A DNA stretch of 64,000 nt. Origin: CAIMZW01 sp037142435 (lineage in GTDB: Bacteria; Actinomycetota; Actinomycetes; Nanopelagicales; Nanopelagicaceae). A model generated the notes under the pieces. That model saw nothing but the letters and a program-made list of their open reading frames with translations. It was not told where the DNA came from and ran no database searches. Positions 53,837 through 62,402 of this stretch are shown here, one piece after another; within the stretch, counting starts at the first letter, position 1; every line of letters begins with the position of its first letter. Location of the stretch: positions 109,168-173,167 of the forward strand of contig JBAXAO010000001.1 in the NCBI GenBank assembly GCA_037142435.1, written 5' to 3'. The translations under genes were made by a program, and so were the position numbers.

Positions 53837-56292
53837 AGATTCCACTTTCCTGGCTACGAGAGTTCACTGCTATTCCACTTGACATCTCTGTTGCCGAAAT
53901 TGAAGATGCTTTTGTTCGTGTGGGTTTTGAAGTCGAGTCCATTGACGTTCTGGGCGGCGATATCCAAGGTCCTTTAGTTGTTGCGCAAGTCCTATCGATT
54001 GAAGAGCTGACTGAACACAAAAAACCGATCCGCTACGTTGGTTTGGATTGTGGCGAAGGCCAGACACGATTTGTCATCTGTGGAGCCCGCAATTTCTCCG
54101 TAGGCGATCGTGTAGTTGCCGCTCTTCCAGGCGCAATCTTGCCCGGAGACTTTGCCATCTCCGCTCGCGAAACATACGGCCGTATTAGCGATGGAATGAT
54201 TTGTTCCGCTCGAGAATTACGAATCAGCGATGACCACACCGGAATTATCATTTTGCCCGCCGACGCAGCTATTGGCGCCGATGCCACCCAACTTCTTGAA
54301 GTCAATGATGTTGTAGTCGACCTATCTATCCTGGCAGATCGCGGTTATGCCTTGTCTGCCCGCGGACTTGCTCGAGAAGTTGCCTCCTCTCTCGGCCTGC
54401 CGTATACCGATCCTGTTCATTTAGTTGATTCCAGCAAATATGAAATCAATAACGCCGGCGTGCAAGTATCGATCGATGATAAGTCGGCAGCATCGGTAAT
54501 TTATATGCGCACTATTTCCAATTTCGATCTGACCGCTCAGACTCCGCTCTGGATGTCTCGCCGGATCGAGAAGTGCGGAATGCGTTCAATCTCTTTGGCG
54601 GTGGACATCACTAATTACGTGATGCTCGAACTGGGCCAACCTCTCCATGCATTTGATCGAGACAAGGTATCAGGCTCACTCCACATCAGGCGCGCCAATG
54701 ACGATGCTTTCTTAACAACTCTTGACGGACAGAAACGACAACTAGATCCTGATGATCTTGTCGTCGCAGAAGAGGCCGGCCCGCTTGCTCTAGCCGGAAC
54801 AATGGGTGGCGAAAGTTCTGAAGTCACATCTTCAACTACTTCCATTGCGCTGGAAGCCGCTCGCTTCGATCCCATTTCCATCGCTCGCAACTCTCGCCGA
54901 CATAAACTCTCCTCAGAAGCTTCGCGCAGGCTCGAGCGAGCTGTCGATCCGTCTCTGGCCGAGTTAGCTTCCGCGCGAGCCGTTGATCTCTTCATTCAAC
55001 TCGGTGGCGCTTCGCATATAGGTAGTGCCAAGGACGGAGAGCCTAGATACGCTCCGATAATTTCATTCGATCCACATTACGTCAGCACGTTACTAGGAAC
55101 AGAAATTTCCGCCGCAACAGTTGCAGAGAAGTTGCTCGTGATTGGTTGCGATCTTGATCAAAGCAATCCCGATTCTTGGAAAGTAGATCCACCTTCCTGG
55201 CGTAGCGACTTAGTACATCCTGCCGATCTAGTAGAGGAAGTTGGACGCCTGGTTGGCTATGACAAGATCACTCCGCGTCTGCCGATAGGCAAGAAAGGTG
55301 CTCGGCTGACTCAGGCGCAATCGCGTAAACGTAATCTTGGATTGATGTTGGCTAACGTTGGTTTTACCGAAGTCATGAACTCCCCATTTGTCAGTCCTGA
55401 GATCAATGATCTTTTGGGATTTGAGGGAGATCGGGCAAAGGCATTTCGAATTGCTAACCCCATGTCCGAAGATTTTCCACTGCTTCGCACGCATCTGTTA
55501 CCGGGCTTACTCATCGCTCTACAACGAAATCTGGGCCGCGGAGCCAAAGACCCCGCGCTCTTTGAGATTGGCACGATTTTTCGAAACACCACTCAACTGG
55601 CCGTTGCCGAGGAAGTTCCTACTTCATCGCGTCCGACCGATGCTCAACTAGCGCAGATCTATCAAGGGGTTCCACAACAACCCATCCATATTGGGGCAGT
55701 TGTCGCCGGAAATACCCAATTAGATGGTTGGTGGGGGAAGGGTCGCGCCTTCGATTGGAGTGACGCAATTTCCATGGCGGTTCGATTGGTAGAAGAAACC
55801 GGGAACACCCCTCGAGTTATAGCCTCAAATCTGGCACCTTGGCACACCGGACGGTGTGCAGAAATATTGGTAGGTGATGTTGTCGTTGGACACGCCGGTG
55901 AATTACATCCCCGAGTATTGACCGCGCTCAATTTGCCGGCTCGTTCTTGCGCCTTTGTAGTCGTTCTCAGTGCTATTCCTTTTCATGAGGTCAATCGCGC
56001 GGTTCCAGTGTGGACGATGCCTGCAGCTATTCAAGATATTTCCCTCATTGTCGACCACGATGTACCCGCTGCCGATGTTGAAGCGGCGCTCGTCGCTGGC
56101 GCCGGAGAACTCCTCGAGTCCATTCAACTCTTTGATCGCTACGACCAACTCGGAGATGGCAAAGTTTCTCTGGCTTATTCTCTAACTTTCCGCGCTCCGG
56201 ATCGCACCCTGACCGCAGCTGAAGTCTCTGAATTCCGAACATCTGCTGCTGCTTCTGCCTTAGAAAAATGCGGTGCCATAGTTCGAGTATAA
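53833..56292 (+). CDS. pheT: Phenylalanyl-tRNA synthetase beta subunit
   Basis: 819 residues. Domains in order: an EMAP-II-like tRNA-binding domain (about 40-150), B3/B4 editing domain (about 210-370), B5 domain (about 400-470), a catalytic-like core (about 480-690), and a C-terminal anticodon-binding FDX-ACB domain (about 725-818, ending ASALEKCGAIVRV). It pairs with PheS as an alpha2-beta2 enzyme and edits mischarged tyrosine. All domains are present. The stop is 47 bp before argC and directly borders the ArgR box. Confidence 0.97.
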   Translation: MKIPLSWLREFTAIPLDISVAEIEDAFVRVGFEVESIDVLGGDIQGPLVVAQVLSIEELTEHKKPIRYVGLDCGEGQTRFVICGARNFSVGDRVVAALPGAILPGDFAISARETYGRISDGMICSARELRISDDHTGIIILPADAAIGADATQLLEVNDVVVDLSILADRGYALSARGLAREVASSLGLPYTDPVHLVDSSKYEINNAGVQVSIDDKSAASVIYMRTISNFDLTAQTPLWMSRRIEKCGMRSISLAVDITNYVMLELGQPLHAFDRDKVSGSLHIRRANDDAFLTTLDGQKRQLDPDDLVVAEEAGPLALAGTMGGESSEVTSSTTSIALEAARFDPISIARNSRRHKLSSEASRRLERAVDPSLAELASARAVDLFIQLGGASHIGSAKDGEPRYAPIISFDPHYVSTLLGTEISAATVAEKLLVIGCDLDQSNPDSWKVDPPSWRSDLVHPADLVEEVGRLVGYDKITPRLPIGKKGARLTQAQSRKRNLGLMLANVGFTEVMNSPFVSPEINDLLGFEGDRAKAFRIANPMSEDFPLLRTHLLPGLLIALQRNLGRGAKDPALFEIGTIFRNTTQLAVAEEVPTSSRPTDAQLAQIYQGVPQQPIHIGAVVAGNTQLDGWWGKGRAFDWSDAISMAVRLVEETGNTPRVIASNLAPWHTGRCAEILVGDVVVGHAGELHPRVLTALNLPARSCAFVVVLSAIPFHEVNRAVPVWTMPAAIQDISLIVDHDVPAADVEAALVAGAGELLESIQLFDRYDQLGDGKVSLAYSLTFRAPDRTLTAAEVSEFRTSAAASALEKCGAIVRV

Positions 56293-56293
56293 A

Positions 56294-56321
56294 TATGCAT
56301 AAAGTTGCATAATAATACATG
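56294..56321 (+). promoter_or_regulatory. ArgR box on the argC promoter
   Basis: TATGCATAAAGTTGCATAATAATACATG contains repeated TGCATA/TACAT half sites, as expected for ARG boxes, and the core TTGCATAAT...ATAATACAT (given here in two parts) is imperfectly palindromic. It overlaps the -35 hexamer and spacer, so bound ArgR would block RNA polymerase. argR is four genes downstream in the same cluster. Confidence 0.7.
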
Positions 56322-56333
56322 GCACTTTATGCT
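56305..56333 (+). promoter_or_regulatory. argC promoter, leaderless
   Basis: TTGCAT (56305-56310) and TATGCT (56328-56333) are exactly 17 bp apart. The ATG at 56340 begins six bases after the -10, so transcription should start at the start codon. Confidence 0.75.
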
Positions 56334-56339
56334 GTAAGC

Positions 56340-57362
56340 ATGAACATCGGCGTCGTAGGTGCAAGCGGATACTCCGGAGGCGAGCTACTCAGGCTGCTTT
56401 TGGGGCATCCCACATTCTCCATTCACTATATTGCGGCTGGCTCCAATGCTGGCGAGGAGATCATCTCTGTGCATCCGCACCTGATTCCCCTTCGAGGTCG
56501 AAAATTTGAAACTACAGATGTAGATCTCATGAACGCCTGCGAACTTGTGTTCTTTGCGCTTCCTCATGGCGAATCAGCAAAGTATGTGGCTCAGTTATCC
56601 GATCACGTCAAAGTGGTTGATCTAGGAGCAGATTTTCGTCTGCAAAATCCAAAGTCTTGGGAGAAGTACTACGGGGGAGTCCATGCCGGAACGTGGGACT
56701 ATGCAATCCCTGAACTTCCGGGCAAACGTTTCAAGATTGCCCACGCATCTCGCGTTGCCAACCCAGGTTGCTATGCAACGGCAATTGCGTTGGGCGCAGC
56801 CCCCGCCGTAGCAGAGGGAATCGTCGATGTCACGGATATCGTTATCGTTGCAGCATCTGGAACAACTGGTGCTGGTCGAAGTGCGAAAGTCAACCTTCTC
56901 GGCAGTGAAGTCATGAATTCGCTCTCCTCGTACAAATTTGGTGGAGTCCATCAGCACACTCCCGAGATTGAAGAGACGTTGCAGAATCTCACGGATTCTG
57001 AAGTAAACATTTCTTTTACTCCCGTGTTGGCTCCTATGCCACGAGGAATCTTGGCAACGATCACAGCGAAGATTATTGGTCGCGTGGATATTGTGAAAGT
57101 TCGTGAAATATACGGTTCCTTTTTTAAGGATGAAACATTTGTGTCGCTGCTACCAGAAGGCATCATGCCGCAAACTTCTTCGGTATTGGGAAGCAATTCC
57201 GGACAGATCCAAGTTGCGCTTGATAGCCACACGAATCGTTTGGTCGTTTCGGTTGCTATAGACAACTTGGGCAAAGGTGCTGCCGGCCAAGCTCTTCAGA
57301 ATGCCAACATCATGGTTGGGCTAGAGGAATCGCTTGGACTCTCTCCAGTGGGCACGCCATGA
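56340..57362 (+). CDS. argC: N-acetyl-gamma-glutamyl-phosphate reductase
   Basis: 340 residues from the ATG at 56340 (MNIGVVGASGYSGGEL). An in-frame ATG at 56319 is rejected because it lies in the promoter spacer and operator. The NADPH motif is GASGYSGGE and the catalytic Cys144 is in ANPGCYATA. It reduces acetylglutamyl phosphate in arginine synthesis. It is the first gene of argCJBDRH and overlaps argJ by 4 bp. Confidence 0.96.
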   Translation: MNIGVVGASGYSGGELLRLLLGHPTFSIHYIAAGSNAGEEIISVHPHLIPLRGRKFETTDVDLMNACELVFFALPHGESAKYVAQLSDHVKVVDLGADFRLQNPKSWEKYYGGVHAGTWDYAIPELPGKRFKIAHASRVANPGCYATAIALGAAPAVAEGIVDVTDIVIVAASGTTGAGRSAKVNLLGSEVMNSLSSYKFGGVHQHTPEIEETLQNLTDSEVNISFTPVLAPMPRGILATITAKIIGRVDIVKVREIYGSFFKDETFVSLLPEGIMPQTSSVLGSNSGQIQVALDSHTNRLVVSVAIDNLGKGAAGQALQNANIMVGLEESLGLSPVGTP

Positions 57363-58513
57363 CCACTTACTCATTACCACTTGGTTTCAAAGGAGCTGGT
57401 ATTGCAGCCGGCATAAAGAGTTCCGGGGCAAAGGATCTTTCACTGATCGTCAATGAAGGACCGCTGCAAATTGGTACCGCCGTATTTACTTCTAACAAAG
57501 TTGTTGCTGCTCCGGTAACGTGGAGTAAATCAGTCATTATGGACGGTGAAGTACGCGCTGTCGTTCTCAATAGCGGTGGCGCGAACGCATGCACCGGGCC
57601 AGAAGGTTTCTTCGATACCCATCGCACCGCTGAATACGTTGCGGAAAATCTGGATATCTCGGCCAGCGATGTGATCGTATGTTCAACGGGATTAATCGGC
57701 GTTCGTCTTCCTATGCCCGAGCTTCTCAGTGGAATTGATCAAGCCATCTCTCAGCTTTCCATCGAGAATGGCCTCCAGGTAGCTGAAGGCATCATGACCA
57801 CCGACTCTCATCCCAAGGTAATTGCAACCGAAGCGTCAGGAGTTCGTTTCTTCGGGATGGCCAAGGGTGCGGGCATGCTCGCGCCTTCCTTGGCAACCAT
57901 GCTTTCAGTCGTTGCTACCGATGCCATCGTCAATCTTGAATCTGCCCGTTCTATCTTTGCCGACGTTGTCTCGCGCACCTATAACCGGATTGATTCCGAT
58001 GGTTGTACTTCCACAAATGACACGGTGCTGTTCATGGCTTCCGGCGCATCTGGAATCGAACTCTCTGATGAAGACCTTCGAAGCGAATTGCTGAAAGTCG
58101 CTTCCTATCTTTCCTACGAACTCATCGCCGATGCTGAAGGCCATAGCAAGATTGTTTCCATCGAAGTAAAGGGCGCTGCCAATGAAGCAGATGCTGTTGC
58201 GATCGGCCGTGCTTGCGCCCGCAATAATCTATTGAAGTGTGCGCTTCATGGCGAGGATGCAAATTGGGGTCGCGTGCTCGCAGCAGTCGGAACTGTGGAT
58301 GCCGAGTTTGATCCGTATCAGATAGATGTCGCCCTCAACGGAGTCTGGGTATGTAAATCCAGCGCTCCTGGTGAAGATCGCTCCCTAGCTGATCTTTCGG
58401 GAAACCGAATAGAAATTGTCATCAATATGAACGCAGGAAATGAATCTGCCACGATTTGGACTAATGATCTGACAGCAATGTACGTTCACGAGAATTCTTC
58501 GTACTCATCATGA
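57359..58513 (+). CDS. argJ: Ornithine acetyltransferase ArgJ
   Basis: 384 residues. Transfers the acetyl group from acetylornithine to glutamate, recycling acetyl, and in bifunctional forms also uses acetyl-CoA. The self-cleavage site is between Ala179 and Thr180 (LATMLS), with Thr180 the nucleophile of the beta chain. The oxyanion pair is in the STGLIG region and the end motif is a Thr/Ser-rich tail. A separate argA or argE is therefore not required. Coupled to argB by a 4-bp overlap. Confidence 0.96.
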   Translation: MTTYSLPLGFKGAGIAAGIKSSGAKDLSLIVNEGPLQIGTAVFTSNKVVAAPVTWSKSVIMDGEVRAVVLNSGGANACTGPEGFFDTHRTAEYVAENLDISASDVIVCSTGLIGVRLPMPELLSGIDQAISQLSIENGLQVAEGIMTTDSHPKVIATEASGVRFFGMAKGAGMLAPSLATMLSVVATDAIVNLESARSIFADVVSRTYNRIDSDGCTSTNDTVLFMASGASGIELSDEDLRSELLKVASYLSYELIADAEGHSKIVSIEVKGAANEADAVAIGRACARNNLLKCALHGEDANWGRVLAAVGTVDAEFDPYQIDVALNGVWVCKSSAPGEDRSLADLSGNRIEIVINMNAGNESATIWTNDLTAMYVHENSSYSS

Positions 58514-59298
58514 TCGTTATAAAATATGGTGGTCATGCGCTGCCAACTCCCGGAAGTCGCGATCCCATCATGCAACTTCTTGCCGAAAGATTTATATCTG
58601 GAACCTCGCTAGTTCTTGTCCACGGTGGTGGACCCCAAATCGATGCCGAGCTTTCCCTTCACGGTATTGCCCGGGAAATGGTGGCGGGGTATCGAAAAAC
58701 CACTCCAGAAGTTTTCGCGGTGGTACAAAAAGTGCTCTCTGGAGATGTGCTTCGTACTTTGGTCAACCAATTCGTTTCTTTCGGAGTTAATGCTGTCGGA
58801 CTTTCGGCCGGAGACGGTGAATTGATTCGAGTTACCAAGATGTTGCCACTAGTTGATGGCACGGAAGTCGATATTGGCCTTGTTGGTGATATTGATGAAG
58901 TTAATCCAAAGATTCTTATTGAGTTATTGTCCCAGGGTTATTTGCCAGTCATTTCACCTGTCGCTGTTGATAAAAGCGGACAAGGATTTAACGTCAATGC
59001 GGATATCGCCGCTGGTGCTATTGCCGGCGCGTTAAGGGCGGATGAAATTATCTTTATGACAGATGTCGCAGGTATCTATCGAAGCTACCCCGATCCGGAT
59101 TCACTGATTACTTCCATCACCGCCGACAATTTACGAGCGCTCCAACCCACTTTTGCAGAAGGCATGGCCCCTAAAGTAAAAGCGGCGTTATCCGCGTTGG
59201 ATGAGGGCGCGAAAAAAGTTCGAATTATCGATGGTCGCGATGTAAAGAATGTGCGGGATGCCTTGAATGGTGAAGGCGGCACGGTGGTTGAACCATGA
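58510..59298 (+). CDS. argB: Acetylglutamate kinase, short form
   Basis: 262 residues. Phosphorylates acetylglutamate. It begins directly at the first strand (MIVIKYGGHAL) and so lacks the N-terminal helix found in arginine-inhibited hexameric kinases. Core motifs are VHGGGPQIDAEL, GLSAGDGELIRVTK, NVNADIAAG and GMAPKVKAAL. The C-terminal region reads VRIIDGRDVKNVRDAL, without the His and Glu usual in arginine-binding forms. Feedback control by arginine is therefore doubtful. The ATG overlaps argJ, and no longer start is available without running into argJ. Confidence 0.94.
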   Translation: MIVIKYGGHALPTPGSRDPIMQLLAERFISGTSLVLVHGGGPQIDAELSLHGIAREMVAGYRKTTPEVFAVVQKVLSGDVLRTLVNQFVSFGVNAVGLSAGDGELIRVTKMLPLVDGTEVDIGLVGDIDEVNPKILIELLSQGYLPVISPVAVDKSGQGFNVNADIAAGAIAGALRADEIIFMTDVAGIYRSYPDPDSLITSITADNLRALQPTFAEGMAPKVKAALSALDEGAKKVRIIDGRDVKNVRDALNGEGGTVVEP

Positions 59299-60464
59299 CC
59301 AATATCGATAATCAGGCTCGCTGGGCTAACGCGGTTCAGGCAAACTATGGCCAACCTCTCATTTCCTTGGACCATGGGCTCGGCGCTGAAGTTTGGGATA
59401 TCGAAGGTAAGAGATATCTGGATTTCCTTGGGGGCATAGCCACCAACATTTTGGGCCACGCGCATCCAGAAATAGTTGCTGCCATTTCTCAGCAAGCCGG
59501 CAAGCTCAGCCACGTCAGCAATTTCTACATGCATGAAGGCGTCATAACGCTGGCTGAGAAATTGAAGTCCTTTACCGGTGATCCAGAGGCTCGAGTCTTC
59601 TTCTGCAATTCCGGTGCCGAAGCAAACGAGGCGGCATTAAAACTTTCTCGCCTCACCGGGCGCCACAAAATTGTCGCAACCGATGGCGCATTTCATGGTC
59701 GCACGATGGGTGCGCTTTCTTTAACGGGACAGCCCAGCAAGAGAGACCCATTTAAGCCATTGCTCAAGGGAATCACCCATGTCGCATTTGGCAATTCCAA
59801 AGCGATGAGAAAGGCCGTCTCTTCCAAGACGGCGATGGTTATAGTCGAACCGATCTTGGGCGAACATGGCGTCGTTGTTCCACCGGTTGGGTATCTCAAA
59901 GCTATTCGAGAAATCTGTGACGACACTGGAGCGCTCATGGTTGTTGATGCCGTTCAAACCGGAATGGGTAGAACTGGCACGTGGTTTGGTTACGAATATG
60001 AGGGCATTGTCCCTGACGTGATTACCTTGGCAAAGGGACTTGGGGGAGGACTGCCGCTCGGAGCGATGATTGCACTAGGTCGCACGGCTCACCTCTTTAC
60101 TCCTGGATCTCATGGAACGACTTTCGGCGGAAACCCCATCGCCTGCGCAGCCGCAAACGCAGCTATCGCCGTGATCGAACGCGAGGGATATCTAGAACGA
60201 AACGTTGAGTACGAGCGTCAGATCAAGGCATCGCTGTCAGTCCTGCCACAGGTGCAGGCTGTTCGAGGGCAGGGCTTGTTGCTAGGTGTCGTATTTAAAA
60301 ACGAAATCGCCACAGCTCTTTATCCAAAGTTCTTGGCGGCAGGATTGCTCGTAAACGCCCCTAACAATTCCGTCATTCGCATCGCACCACCGCTTTCGGT
60401 ATCACCCGATCAAATCTCAGAATTCCTTGCACTATTTTCGGAGGTGGTCAGAAACCATGGCTAA
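59295..60464 (+). CDS. argD: Acetylornithine aminotransferase
   Basis: 389 residues. Class III pyridoxal-phosphate transaminase converting acetylglutamate semialdehyde to acetylornithine. NSGAEANEAALKLSR binds the cofactor phosphate, VDAVQTGMGRTG holds the ring Asp, and the Schiff-base Lys is in TLAKGLGGGLPLGA. It may also serve lysine synthesis. The start overlaps argB by 4 bp; its end overlaps argR by 8 bp. Confidence 0.95.
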   Translation: MTNIDNQARWANAVQANYGQPLISLDHGLGAEVWDIEGKRYLDFLGGIATNILGHAHPEIVAAISQQAGKLSHVSNFYMHEGVITLAEKLKSFTGDPEARVFFCNSGAEANEAALKLSRLTGRHKIVATDGAFHGRTMGALSLTGQPSKRDPFKPLLKGITHVAFGNSKAMRKAVSSKTAMVIVEPILGEHGVVVPPVGYLKAIREICDDTGALMVVDAVQTGMGRTGTWFGYEYEGIVPDVITLAKGLGGGLPLGAMIALGRTAHLFTPGSHGTTFGGNPIACAAANAAIAVIEREGYLERNVEYERQIKASLSVLPQVQAVRGQGLLLGVVFKNEIATALYPKFLAAGLLVNAPNNSVIRIAPPLSVSPDQISEFLALFSEVVRNHG

Positions 60465-60930
60465 AAAGGTTCCGCTCTCCCCGGCTGCGCGCAAAGCGCT
60501 GGTGGCACAACTGATACAACAAGACAAAGTCCATTCGCAGGGGCAGCTGGTGCAACTCCTCGCTGAAAATGGCGTCGCAGTGACGCAAGCAACGGCCAGC
60601 CGTGACTTAGAAGAGCTTGGAGCCTTCCGCCAGAAAAATGGCGGGGCGGAGATGACCTATTCGCTGCCCAGTAGCACTCAACCACTCGTTCGCGGAGCAG
60701 AAGATCTCATCCTTAGTGTTACGGCCAGCGGTAACTTGGCGGTAGTGCGAACCCCACCGGGCGGAGCGCAACTATTAGCCAGCACACTGGATCACGCCGC
60801 AAGTCAAGGGAAATTGAAGGCGCTGATCGGAACAATTGCCGGCGATGACACGGTTCTAGTCGTGGCTCGCACCGCAAATGGTGGGGCAGGATTGGCCTCA
60901 GAACTGCGACAATTTTCACTTCGAAAGTAA
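60457..60930 (+). CDS. argR: Arginine repressor ArgR
   Basis: 157 residues from the ATG at 60457; the ribosome site GGAGG (60440-60444) lies within argD. An ATG ten codons earlier is less likely. An N-terminal winged helix with TQATASRDLEELG binds ARG boxes, and the C-terminal GTIAGDDTVLVVAR motif forms the arginine-binding hexamer interface. It would repress argC through the box at 56294-56321. Confidence 0.95.
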   Translation: MAKKVPLSPAARKALVAQLIQQDKVHSQGQLVQLLAENGVAVTQATASRDLEELGAFRQKNGGAEMTYSLPSSTQPLVRGAEDLILSVTASGNLAVVRTPPGGAQLLASTLDHAASQGKLKALIGTIAGDDTVLVVARTANGGAGLASELRQFSLRK

Positions 60931-60974
60931 GCAATTCGCAGTAGGACTCGAATCTATGTGGAACAGAGGTATTC

Positions 60975-62402
60975 ATGGCACTGTGGGGCGGACGATTTAG
61001 CCAAGGTCCAGCGGATTCTGTGGCAGCGCTCTCCAGGAGTGTGGATTTTGATTGGCGCTTGGCTCCTTATGACGTGCGGGTCAATCTCGCTCACCTTGAC
61101 CAATTAGAGAGCAACGGAATTGTTGGCGTTGATGTTGCGGCGCAAATTCGCGCCGGTTTACAACAACTGGGAAAAGAAATTGAATCTGGGGATTTTAGCT
61201 ACAACGATGCGGATGAAGATGTGCACAGCGCAATAGAGCGCGGTCTCATCGCAAAGGTCGGAGCCATCGGCGGAAGTATTCGTGCCGGCCGATCACGAAA
61301 CGATTTAGTTGTTACTGATTTTAAACTTTATCTCATTGATCATCTGCTCGAGGTAGCTGGCTTGGTTGCCGTTTTAATCGATGCAATCAATTCGCAAGCA
61401 GATCTTCACAAGGAAACGATTGCGCCAGGTTTCACCCATTTGCAACATGCGCAACCTATTCTTTTCGGACACGAGCTGGCAAAGCATGCGCATGCGTTGC
61501 TTCGTGACTTGGATCGAATTGGCGATTGGCTAGAACGAAACTCGATCTCACCCTTTGGTGCTGGCGCTCTTTCAGGATCGGGTATCCAACCATTTCCTGA
61601 AATTACCGCCGATGCACTGGGATTTACTGGGGTCAATGGAAATAGCATCGACGCCGTTAGTGATCGCGACTTCGCAGCCGAAGCGCTCTTTGTATTAGCG
61701 ATGATAGGAATCCATCTCTCGCGAATTGGCGAAGAATTTACCCTCTGGAGTACCAGCGAATTTGGCTGGGCAGTCATCGATGACGCGTTTTCTACCGGAT
61801 CTTCGATCATGCCGCAGAAGAAGAACCCAGATATTGCCGAATTTGCTCGAGGTAAGTCGGGACGATTGATTGGCAATCTGACCGGTCTTCTGGTTGTGCT
61901 CAAAGGCTTGCCGTTTGCTTACAATCGCGACTTACAAGAAGACAAAGAACCACTATTTGACTCGATCGAAACACTACTTGTCCTGCTTCCAGCAGTTGTA
62001 GGAATGATCGAAACCACCAAGTTCATTCCAGCCACCATTGAGGCAGGCGTCCTTGATGGGCACTCGCTTGCAACCGAAGTAGCGGATTTTCTGGCTCGTC
62101 GGGGTGTTCCTTTTTCGCAAGCACATGAAGCGGCAGGTGCATGCGTGAAATTGTGCGAAGAAAAATCGATTCAGCTTCACGAACTTTCCGATGCCGATTT
62201 TGCCTCTGTTCATCCACTTCTCTCTAGCGAAGTGCGTGCCCAATTAACAGCACTGGGCGCCATTAATTCCCGAAATTCGATTCCTGGCACTTCTTTAACC
62301 AGTGTTATAAATCAACTTGCCGAACTTGTCTCAGAGAACAATCAATCCAAAAGATGGATTGACAATGAAAGGAAGAGCTTCACGAGCATGATGAACCTAT
62401 GA
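60975..62402 (+). CDS. argH: Argininosuccinate lyase
   Basis: 475 residues. Splits argininosuccinate into arginine and fumarate. Superfamily motifs are LWGGRFSQGP, SIRAGRSRNDLV, THLQHAQPI with the catalytic His, and GSSIMPQKKNPD with the catalytic Ser277. AGAGG precedes the ATG. argF and argG, normally between argD and argH in actinobacteria, are not in this cluster. Overlaps tyrS by 4 bp. Confidence 0.96.
   Translation: MALWGGRFSQGPADSVAALSRSVDFDWRLAPYDVRVNLAHLDQLESNGIVGVDVAAQIRAGLQQLGKEIESGDFSYNDADEDVHSAIERGLIAKVGAIGGSIRAGRSRNDLVVTDFKLYLIDHLLEVAGLVAVLIDAINSQADLHKETIAPGFTHLQHAQPILFGHELAKHAHALLRDLDRIGDWLERNSISPFGAGALSGSGIQPFPEITADALGFTGVNGNSIDAVSDRDFAAEALFVLAMIGIHLSRIGEEFTLWSTSEFGWAVIDDAFSTGSSIMPQKKNPDIAEFARGKSGRLIGNLTGLLVVLKGLPFAYNRDLQEDKEPLFDSIETLLVLLPAVVGMIETTKFIPATIEAGVLDGHSLATEVADFLARRGVPFSQAHEAAGACVKLCEEKSIQLHELSDADFASVHPLLSSEVRAQLTALGAINSRNSIPGTSLTSVINQLAELVSENNQSKRWIDNERKSFTSMMNL

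Noticed and set aside
56319..56339. ATG 56319 as the argC start
   Set aside because: It lies in the spacer of a consensus promoter and in the ArgR box; ATG 56340 starts the standard sequence.
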